The position numbers and the translations under genes were made by a program. A stretch of 64,000 nt of DNA, taken from Powellomyces hirtus. Taxonomy: Eukaryota > Chytridiomycota > Chytridiomycetes > Spizellomycetales > Powellomycetaceae. This document shows positions 43,046 to 52,266 of the stretch, piece by piece. Where the stretch lies: positions 603,539 to 667,538 of the forward strand of contig JAHLKG010000019.1 of assembly GCA_025526995.1 (NCBI GenBank), in the 5' to 3' direction. Below the pieces are notes generated by a model, which saw nothing but the letters and a program-made list of their open reading frames with translations, made no database searches and was not told where the DNA came from. Each line of letters starts with the position of its first letter. Position 1 is the first letter of the stretch.

Positions 43046-44330
43046 CTATTTCTTCGTAGTGTCGTTATCCCTGCGATCTGACGCAGGTGTGAAATCATCG
43101 TTGTCCTTTTCGTTCGATTCTTCCATGGTAGGGTCATCCTTGGCATTTTCGTAAGGGTCGCAACCCTCAGAGATTTTCGGGCCTAAGCTCTGACGACGTT
43201 GCTCGAATGATCAGGCCAGCCATCTGGGACAGGTTGCTTGATGGCATGCCGGCGGATGGGACAACAAGCAGCCATGAATGTAACACACCTGACCAATCAG
43301 AAGACCACGTGGGTATTCACTGGCCAACTGCTTGAACATGAATCCTTCGATATCGCATGCGTCCGTGAAGGACCGAGTGGATGAGATCCTTGACCATAAT
43401 GTAAAGACTCAAGTCTACAGTACGTTTAAAATGGCCGAAAAATCTTCCCCATGTGATCTTCATGGGTCCCGATTGCCCGTTGAACGATACGGAACATGTC
43501 CGGGGAGACATTTACGTATTGATACCTTCGATCGGTCACTGTCTTGAGAATGTTAAAAAGGCCGTTGAGAATTTCCTGAAAGGCCTCGCATGTCAGTTCA
43601 GAGCTCCTCCATGTCTATCGCTCATCACCGCGTTCCATTCAGTGGCGCCCATTAGATTTGAACGGAACAACCTGCTTTTTTAGATGCGAGATGATTCGTG
43701 GTGCTTCGTGCTCGGTTTAAGCGAGCGTCACTGACTCTACTGATTTGATCGACGTAAGTGACTTCCATGGACCCATTCGGAAAGCCGATGGCCGCGTGAG
43801 CCTACCCATTGGTGCCAACAAGGTGGGGTGCATCCAGCGGTCTTCCTCAACACCTGTACACATTGCGGCAAGATTGGGCTTAGTCCATCTCGTGACTTGT
43901 AGGTTGCCCAGGAACCACTTCAGAGATTCAACCACAGTATATCCACGGAGCCATGCCAGGCAAGGAATCAGGGAGCGGGTGGGCATGTACTCGTTTGAGC
44001 GAGAGAAAGAGGTGTTCAGTTTCTTTCAGGAATCCCCCTGAGGCTTTGGGCCGCACCAACCCACGCGCCATGTCGCAGAACCATGGGTCCAGTTCTGGAC
44101 ACAAATTTGTGTTAGTTTGGTCAAATTTGAGCTCCGCCTTCTTCTCGTGCGGGGAGGTAGATGATAAATGATATAGCCGCCATCAGCACCGCCATCAAAC
44201 CCAAGTTGTTTTGCACAGAAAGTCGAGCATGCTGTCCATACACTGATCTGGAAGTCAAGGTAATTTTGAGATAGAAAGCATGAGCCGAACCTTCGTGTTG
44301 CCGGTTTCGATAACTTCAAGCTAAACTGAG
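43046..44330 (-). pseudogene. Unrecognised broken minus-strand gene
   Basis: The minus strand ends with an acidic tail (GCDPYENAKDDPTMEESNEK, DFTPASDRRDNDTTKK) at TAG 43046-43048. Upstream frames give protein-like pieces: ITWGRFFGHFKRTVDLSLYI (43317-43511) and KWFLGNLQVTRWTKPNLAAM, VEEDRWMHPTLLAPMGRLTR, SAFRMGPWKSLTSIKSVESV (43717-43986). They are in different frames with stops between. No family recognised. Confidence 0.35.
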
Positions 44331-44779
44331 ATTCCCAGCAGCCTAGTTTGCAGTGAGACCCTCCGCAGATGAGGCCGCACTGCGGCAGACGTGAGGATGT
44401 ATTTCAACCGTTCTTGGTAGGGTCTCAATAACAGCATATTCTTACCGCTTGCTAAGATCGGCTTCCCGCCAAGGTCGTATGACTCAGGTATTTGTCCAGT
44501 TGGATACCCTCGGGACGCCGATAGGAGGGTTATCCGTTCCACCCAACCCCCTTGCTTGAGGCTTTGTTGGTCCGAGTTTACCTAACTCGCTTTCCGTCCC
44601 TTCCAATATAATGATTCACATGGTTCGGAGGACTGGAGGGTTGGGAGACATAAAGGATTATATTGGTTTTTTTTTTTCACATTCCCACGTTAAGAACAAC
44701 CCATGCCAGTGCAATCCCTCAGAAACTTTCATCGTCCAGTCCACTACTTCAACCAAACGACAAACATTCACATATTCCG

Positions 44780-45497
44780 ATGGCTACAAATGTTTTTTTA
44801 GGCCGTTCCTCTGCAGGTCGTTGGGTCAACCTGTTGTGCGACAAGAATGGCGCTACGGCCGAGCCCAAACAAAGCAACAGCAATTCGATCACGACAAAAG
44901 CTGAGCGCCAACCCTGCTACGCCAGGGCGACCGGACAAAGCCCAATGCGGTACGGGTGCGGTCTGACGTTAGTTTTCCAGTGGCGGCTTGTGTAACGAGA
45001 TAAGATTTCAATGCAGGACTCCGCGAGCTCCGGAGGCGGCAAAATCCCTAGCTGTCCGCTCGATCCAACTCTGCTCTTCGGCAAGCAACGCGTCGCGACC
45101 CACTCCCGACCAAAAACCAAAGTGTTCCGTTTGCAACCAGTCTTTCACTCACAGCGGACACCGCGCACGACACATGCGGTGAGCACTTGTTCGTGATGCC
45201 TCTGTCTGATGTCACATCCCGAACTCAGCATCTGTTCTCAGCATCCATACAGGTTCGAAACCCTACAAATGTCTCCTCAATCAATGTTGCAGCACCTTCT
45301 CTCGAAAGGATAACATGATGCAGGTAACCGAAAGAGATTGCATTCAAGCCATATATCTTTCAAATGGTGTTGATTGCTTGCGTTCCCAGCATTATCGCGC
45401 ACGCCATTGTTGGAACTACGAGAGGAATGACAACGAGCAAACTGGTCATCGCAAGTCCATGGGCCCTCATCGCCAGTCACCCGCCGGCGACCTGTGA
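44780..45497 (+). CDS. C2H2 zinc-finger protein (two fingers)
   Basis: Four exons (44780-44949, 45017-45178, 45242-45323, 45390-45497) with GT-AG introns of 66-67 nt join to 174 codons (173 aa). The N-terminal half is Ser/Asn-rich. Finger 1: KCSVCNQSFTHSGHRARHMR, completed by IH after splicing. The linker TGSKPYKC is the classic TGEKPYxC type. Finger 2: CLLNQCCSTFSRKDNMMQHY with RARH (C-x4-C, H-x4-H). Introns fall inside both fingers. It probably binds DNA as a transcription factor. The closest pattern is generic fungal two-finger proteins, and the target is unknown. It ends in TGA, which supports the standard code. Intact. Confidence 0.85.
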
Positions 45498-46950
45498 TCC
45501 TACCCATCATTTTATCATACTTCTTTGACCATTTTTGACTTGTACGGACAATGCTAGGGCTGTGCCCAATATTGAGCATCTATCCCACGCAAACTAGAAC
45601 TACAATGGCGAGAATCAGTTCTTCAAATCATCTCGCGACATTCGCCTACACTTTTGGTCTACAGTTTCAGTTGGATGGAATAAACCGTGTAACCCGTATG
45701 TGTTTGTCTTTTCAACGTGATATCGTATCGACGCAAACAGGCCAGGTCCTCTCTCTGGGTCCTTTCATTAGGGTTAAAGCGGATGAAACAAACGCAGTAT
45801 ATGCTCCTGAGCTGCAGCGCAGACTGGGCGTGCTGTAGTAGGGCCTTCCCCCATTCGCAGGGTTCCTTAAGGCTATCGGAAGGACGAGAGACAAGGTGAA
45901 GGAAACCCAAAATAGATTGGACTAAAGAGGTGCAATATGGCAAGGAGATTTGAAGGTGGGGCTATCGGATTGAGAGTCTCTTGTGCGCCGACTGTGACAA
46001 GCGAAGATGCGACACAGCTGACAATCATCATCCGGCTCTTGGCCTGCTGTTGCGCTTGGTCCTTAACCGGTTGATGTTGAATGACCACCATGCAGGAGGC
46101 TGCAACAAGAGTTACGCAGTTGTCGCATTCGTGGGGCCACTAGCCGTCCTCCTCCGTCCCAAGATCAACTTTGTTCAAGATGATGCAATCGGCGAGAGCT
46201 ACTTGTTTAAGTGCTTCGTTGACAGTACCGTTCTGTCCCAGTCCTTTTGATTGCTGAATGCCACGATGTACTAGTCAGTCTTTTCATCAAGTTGCCTAGT
46301 ACTTGCACCGGAAAGCAAGCGAAACTCCGTCCAGTCCAAACTTGGGATCGACGAGCGTACAGATAGATCTCGCTCTGCAATCCATCATCAAGCTGGAAGA
46401 TTGACGCGATAGGTCTCTTACGCCATCGCCATCAACCACAGACCTACCTTGGCCCGATGTCCATTCTGGTCAGCTTTCCATGATAATCATCAAGTCATCC
46501 TGAATAACAACACAAAGTCTGACTTTTGATTGTCGCGCGGTTTCTCGATGGGGTGCACGTTTCCACCGCATACGACGTGGAAAACTGAGAACGCAAGGAT
46601 GCGTTACTCTCCGTTTTTGGCCTGGCAGCATCGTAGGGTGAGCGGTGTTCTGACCTTGGATTACAGTCGGCGCGCAATCTTCGGCCGAGATGTAGCGCAC
46701 AGCCTTCGCTGCGATCGGAGGGTGTGTGCAACTTGATTGATTAAGAGAGCTTTAAAAAAGAGGAAGATGCGAAATGCGCGGAGTGAGCTACGCGTGGCTG
46801 AGCAATTGGTCAGCGCGCGGAGTGATTCTACTGTACTATCAAGGAGAAAGGGTGGTCCATTCGCTTCTCCGACCCAAGGCCGACGCAGACAATTTTGACC
46901 AAAAGACTGGGGGGCTCTCATACGTCAATCCAAACTCGATATCCAACGAC
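45498..46950. other. Intergenic; no supported gene
   Basis: Several short ORFs without domains. An in-frame ATG at 46774 could extend the UNC93-like protein by 59 residues. Confidence 0.45.
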
Positions 46951-48753
46951 ATGAGCACCCACTCGCTTCTCGCCGAAGACTTAGATGGCCACGGGACCGA
47001 GATTGGCGGATTCGGCTCATTTGGCCGTCGGTCTTCCAAAGCCAAAATCCTCAAAATCCCAGCGAGAGACAACGAGTCGACCGTTGTTAAAACATCTCAC
47101 CTGGGAACCGGGTCAACAACCATCCGATCATATACCTTGAAGTGCGCGTATCTCGGCTTTGCGTTCTGTCTCATCTTCACTGCATTGTAAGTTGCAACCT
47201 CCACGCGCCACAATTTGCGTTGTTCAACTTGTAAGCTGACTGGCATTAAGGACAGCAACGTAGCCCAGGCGTATATAACAGTCCTGTACCCCGACATTGG
47301 AACATTTACCCTTGGCATCATTTACGGGTTCTTTGCCCTCGGCTCGCTGATCGCTCCACGGGTCGGGGAGACTGTCGGTGCGAAATGGGCCATGTGTGCT
47401 GCTTCGGTGTTTTTCGTGCTGTTTATTGGAGTATTGAACACAGGAATGGTGAGAGGAAGATTGAACGTTTGCAGCGATCATCGGTGGGCAGTCAATGAAT
47501 GTACATGGGGTTTTAGCAAGGCTTGGTACTCCTGTCGGCGGTCTTCGTTGGACTGGGGTCGGGTATACTGTGGATTAATCAGGGGGTTTGGTTGAGCAGA
47601 CTGGGGTCCAATACTGGCGGCGCTTTAACAGGTGGGTCTTGCAGTGTTTTCGAGAATGGATAAGGAAAAACAGTGTCTAAATGGCTATATGGGAACCAAA
47701 CGCATCACACAGGATACTTCACAGGCGTGTTCTTCACCATCATGAACTCCAACGGCATTGTCGGCAACCTTCTCGCCATCATTCTCCTCGAAGCCGGTCT
47801 AGGGATCAACCTAATGATTTGGGGCATGTTTGCCGCTGGCGCCATCGGATCCGCCATGATGCTCTTCACCGACCCCATGCACAGCACCGTCGTCAGCACG
47901 CTGCCCGAAAAGACCGTGACGTTTGTAGACCAGCTGCGCGCGGTGTGGGATGTCAGCAAGATGAAGAAGAGTTTGGTGATTCTGCCCAGTATTTGGATGC
48001 AGGGGTGTAATTTGGCGTTTATGTTTGGACGGTTGCCAGAAATGTTGCCCGCCGGGGCCGGGAAAGTGGCGGTTGCGCAGGTGTTCTTGTGTTACGGTGA
48101 GAGAGCAACCCAAAAAAAGTACAGCGCTCCGATTGGCTCTCATCATGTTAAACAACATTCCTACAGGAACAACGCAATGCATTTTCTCCTACGCCAACGG
48201 GATCATCTACGATAAATTCGGGTGGAAACCCCTCGTCCACTCTTTCCTCGGCACCGGTCTTCTCGGTTACTTTATCCTCATCACGCTCGTTCCCTCCAGC
48301 TACTCCCTTTCCGCACGGGCAGGGGATCTCATCGAACCGTACCTCCTCATCGGGGGCCTCCTAGGTCATCTCGACACTAGCTTAAACACCGTCATCAACC
48401 TCGCCATGTCCAAAGCGTACCACCCCGGCTCGGAAACTGCTGCTGCGTTTGGGTTTTACCGGGTTGGGTTTTGTGCGGCCATGACGATCATGAATATCTT
48501 GGCATCCGGGTTTCGCGTCGGGTTTGTGGTGCTGTGGAATGCCGCTTGGATCGTGGTCGCGGAGGTGTTGTATAGGAGGTATGCGAGTGAGCTGCAAGGT
48601 GTGGGGTCGGTGTCTGTTCCCGCAACAGCAGACGGAGTGGATGCGGAGCTGGGTGCAGCGGGGCGTGCACAGGCAGCTTCCCCGACCACGGCGGAGCGAG
48701 AGGCGCTGTGGAAGCCGGCTGAAGGAGGAAGGAATGAGGGAAACTTTCAGTAA
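46951..48753 (+). CDS. UNC93-like MFS membrane protein
   Basis: Five exons (46951-47186, 47256-47448, 47517-47631, 47674-48096, 48167-48753) join to 518 codons (517 aa). The acceptor at 47255 is chosen because it restores frame and gives the family motif FTAFNVAQAYITVLYP. Membrane segments alternate as in UNC93/MFS proteins: LKCAYLGFAFCLIFTAF, LGIIYGFFALGSLIAPRVGE, GLVLLSAVFVGLGSGILWIN, a GNQTHHTGYFTGVFFTIMNS motif, INLMIWGMFAAGAIGSAMML, LVILPSIWMQGCNLAFMFGR and others. The hydrophilic N-terminus has charged Ser/Lys stretches. The C-terminal tail is cytosolic. Unc93 proteins act as channel regulators or transporters; substrate unknown. Intact. An alternative start exists at 46774. Confidence 0.88.
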
Positions 48754-49163
48754 ATGCCCGGAAACAATTGGATTTTGGACTCTACAGACAATCAAGTGTT
48801 ATATAATCATAAATTTTGGATTGGGCTTTTGAACAAGCAAGTCAGTGCATAGGGGCCGGCAGTACCTCGCGGCCACTCTTCAGCGGACGCGCATGGAATT
48901 AGGCAATCCGTTAACGACTGCGACATTTATGGTGCTCTCAGAAGCATTGGTTGCTTTTGCGGAATGGATGGGGATCCCCAAGACCATTTGAAGCAACGTG
49001 GCGCAGCCCGACGCGTGAAATTGCGCAGTGGACCCCGACAACCATGTAACTCTCATTGCAATCCTAATACAAGAGTGACAGGGAGGCACTACCCACCCTG
49101 CACCTTTACGTAAGGGGGGCATCAAGCAGCGTCAACTGCCTCGGAAAAAGTAAACTAAACTAT
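48754..49163 (-). other. 3' flank of the Fanzor gene; candidate guide-RNA region
   Basis: 410 bp without an ORF on the Fanzor sense strand. It contains a hairpin at 49075-49103 (GTG-A-CAGGG / CCCTG-CAC, 8-bp stem with one bulge). Fanzor guide RNAs are known to lie at or just past the 3' end of the nuclease gene, so this is the place to look. No RNA is shown by sequence alone. Confidence 0.25.
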
Positions 49164-51735
49164 TTACTCACACTCAGATCTACTCAGATGGGCTGGCCTG
49201 CCATTCCCGTCAATCATGGAACGGACAATGAGATCAAAGTTGCGAGTGGCAAGAAGATCACGGTTCCAGTACTTGAGCCGCGAGAGGGTGTGTGGATTGA
49301 CAGCCCAAGAGGCATCTTCACACGCTCTGCATCCGAGCAAGCCGTGGACCTCATCCATCTGCCCTAGAGCAGCTCTCCAAGGCCGTGGCGAGAGTCGCCT
49401 TGGGAGTACATGTGTGTGCACACGTCCGTGGCACTGTGGGCAACAGGAAGAAGTGCGGTATTCGTCGAGGAGGAAGCAGGGTATATGATGCTTTTTGAAA
49501 AGCTCGCGGAACCCTGCTACCTTTGACGGCTCTACCCATTTCCTGTGCCTACCTTTCGTCTGGCTTGACCAGTCTCCCATGACCACCAGAAATTTGGGGC
49601 CGAAGCGTTCCCGCATGTGCATGATGAGCTTGTCCTCCGCTGACATCTTTCGCCGCAGAGCGTCAAACTTCATGGTTGTCCAGATGCCTTAAAAAAATGA
49701 GAGAAATTAAAAACAACCAGCAACGCTAGCGGCTAACAAAAACTACTTACCTGTGTTGTAGCAATTAACCAAAGAAGCACGGTTGACTGCTTGCCACTCG
49801 ACCCATTCAGAGAAAGCAAGGACATTCATGGTCTTATGGGAAGGGGTTGTCGACTCCAAGTGCATGATAGTTCTCGGAGGCCCTTTAAAATTTGCGGGTA
49901 GTACTTCCAAAGTTTGCGCTCGAATAGTTTCTCTTTGTCGGCGCATGCGGCGAGAGTTCGTGTCGCTGGATCGTTGCATCGACGTGTACCGCAGTGTTCG
50001 AGGAAAGGTATGAGGTATGTCCGGGTGATGAGATCCCGCTCGATATAACTCTTTCATGTAGAGGAGGTCTCTGACGCCGGGGTCGATGAGTATAACATTC
50101 GTTTTGCCATCTGTCTGTGCTGCACGTCGAACACGTTCCAAATTTTGGGGCACGTCCACATAGAGGGCCTCGACCATAGCTTTCCGCTTTGCCTTTGTCA
50201 TTCTGGTTGGCTTCCGAGTACCGCCGCTGGTTGCCGCTCCAGGTGCCTTGAGCCATACAGAGATACCTGTGCCATCGGTTTGAATGGTTCCTTCAAAACA
50301 ATGAGTAAAAGGATGTTGTCCTCGTCGATGAAACGAAGAGTGTCCCAGATTGAAGCACATAGCCCAGATGTTCATCTTGTTATTCAAGTTGTTGATCGGC
50401 ATCCTCTTGCAGAGCAGAACTACATCACGGAGAAGCTTGGTGTCGATGGTAACATACGTTTGAGTATGACTCGTTCGAAGAGGCAAGGCGTTGAAGAGGG
50501 GAAGACCATGCATTTCGAAAAGGCGGGCCACTCCTGCGTAACTTTCCAGATAGAGCTCAGGACACGCTACAACATCGACATCCACAGTAACATTTTCAGA
50601 AAGATTGAAGGCTCGATCTGGATATGTGCCCCATATGTCTTCGAGTACCTCCAGCTCCAGGGGAGAGAGTTGCAGCAGCACTTTTGGTGACTGTAGGCGA
50701 CCTTCGGGATAAACCGCAAGCTCCTTGACATGGCGCGCTCGTCGAGAGAGATGTCTGAGGCTAAGTCTCAAGTCGTTGCCTGAGCGGAACCTCTGCATTA
50801 CATCGGCAAGCTGCTTGATTCGCAATCGCTGGTTAATGTAACTTCGAATCTTCTCCCCAAAGTGCATCTTGACATTGGTGTGCATGTTGGCAAGGATGCT
50901 TGCAGCACAGTAATTGATGGCATTTTGGATCTCGTTTCCAGTTGTTGTTGGAGTGAACCTTGCTTCAACAATGTAGGCTTGAATGATTGGACAAAGACTG
51001 TGGATGTTATTAGAACATGAAACTAGATGAGAATTGCCGGGAACTTCTGGCTACCTTGTAGTAATATAGACCATATCTGCTGCTCTTGGGTTGTAACGCG
51101 GGTTGTTGAGGAGGGTAAGAATAATTCTAATGTGCTTGAGAGTCAGCACAGGAAAAGACCCGGCAACTTGGCACCGCAATAGCCAATATTTGATTGCCCA
51201 CGTAGCATGCTGAGCAAGGTGATGAACAGTGTTGATGAAGGACATGAGACGCGCCTGCTCTTGTGCAGTACCAAAACAGGCCCTGGCAAAAGAGCCCTTA
51301 TTGGTAACAACCGACGGCACTGCAGGTGGTTTCTTCCTCTTCTTTCTCCTCCGTAGACGGCGTGCAAGTTCTCTTGAGTAGAAGTCGTCACCGGAGGTGT
51401 CCCAGTCAGAACTGGATGAGCTTGAAGAGCTGGAACTTGGGTTGGAGTCCGGACGATGTGGCTGCCGAAGCTTTTTTCTTGGAGTGGCCGGTATCTGAGG
51501 GACCGGGTGTTCTTGTGGAGGCGTATGGACATTGGTGTTGCTGCTGGCAGGATCGCTGCTCCATGGTGAATCTGCGCTGCTGCCTCCGGGATCGTGGACG
51601 TCTCCATATTCCTTGGGACTCCTGGTGTCATTGTAAAGACTGAGGCTTTGACATTGCAAACGTCAAATCCAAATGTGCGACGAGCTTTTACCTGGTGCGC
51701 TGTTTCTTTCTAGGAGGGGACTTTTGGTTGCTCAT
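49164..51735 (-). CDS. Fanzor RNA-guided endonuclease (eukaryotic TnpB homologue)
   Basis: Fanzors are eukaryotic TnpB relatives that cut DNA under a non-coding guide RNA. Four exons (51735-51692, 51639-51055, 50997-49751, 49687-49164) with introns of 52, 57 and 63 bp join to exactly 800 codons (799 aa). The N-terminus has a monopartite nuclear-localisation-like signal (SPPRKKQRT) and a second basic stretch (ARRLRRRKKRKKP). Family motifs: GTIQTDGTGISVWL; RuvC-I ILIDPGVRDLLYM (D515); RuvC-II FLVVMGDWSSQTKG, where G663 occupies the usual Glu position; an alternative Glu in LLDEYRTSS (E701); zinc finger CCPQC...CRAC (C708, C711, C745, C748); RuvC-III WNRDLLATRNF (D769). The Gly swap and relocated Glu are typical of Fanzors. 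All catalytic residues are present, so it may be active. Confidence 0.93.
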
Positions 51736-51789
51736 GTCATGCAGGCTGTTTGAGTGGGAGTCTTTCTTCTCGACGCGAAGTACACCGGA

Positions 51790-51862
51790 ATGTGCATAGA
51801 GATGTTGTCAATAGTCAAAAAAAAACGTCAAAAAACGCGAAATCGAATAACTCTGTCAATAC
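51790..51862 (+). repeat. Left piece of dispersed repeat interrupted by Copia 1
   Basis: Contains GTGCATAGAGATGTTGTC and ATAGTCAAAAA, shared with 57728-57756. The end (GAATAACTCTGTCAATAC) matches 29938-29958. It is the left flank of Copia 1 and includes its AATAC target duplication at 51858-51862. It lies 50 bp upstream of the Fanzor start codon. Confidence 0.65.
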
Positions 51863-52227
51863 TATTGGAGATATCGGCACTTCCAGTACTTTATCGGAAT
51901 TGCAGAGGATTGGCCGAATTCGATGTGGCCTCCAGTATACTTCGTAAAGGGGGGTTACAGAGCTCTTCTGTGATGCAGTTGACGATGTAGCGTTGTCAGA
52001 TGCACGGAGATGTAATGTATGTGAATGTATTTTTGTCTTAAAGTCTTTTCGGTAATGTCTCGCTTCGAGCGTTCTAATCTACTTTTTCTCCAATCACGTG
52101 ATCACACGTGATCCAATTCAGCTCTTAGCGTTACCGGTATGACGGTCACGCGTTCTAGTCGGAGAATCCAAGTAAGGATCTAATGTAAGGACCAAACGTT
52201 GAGTACGCAAGTCTCAACATTCCAATA
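51863..52227 (-). repeat. Copia 1 3' LTR
   Basis: 365 bp, with TATTGGA...TCCAATA ends. Contains a dense motif CCAATCACGTGATCACACGTG with ATCCAAT at ~52091-52116: two CACGTG boxes flanked by CCAAT on each side. Confidence 0.97.
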
Positions 52228-52266
52228 CACCCCCTGTCCGAGCAATCGATCCGCGATGATGGGATT

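Noticed and set aside
49164..51735. Bacterial IS605-type TnpB or contamination
   Set aside because: Three short GT-AG introns, nuclear-signal-like basic stretches and the Fanzor-type Gly/relocated-Glu arrangement point to a eukaryotic Fanzor.
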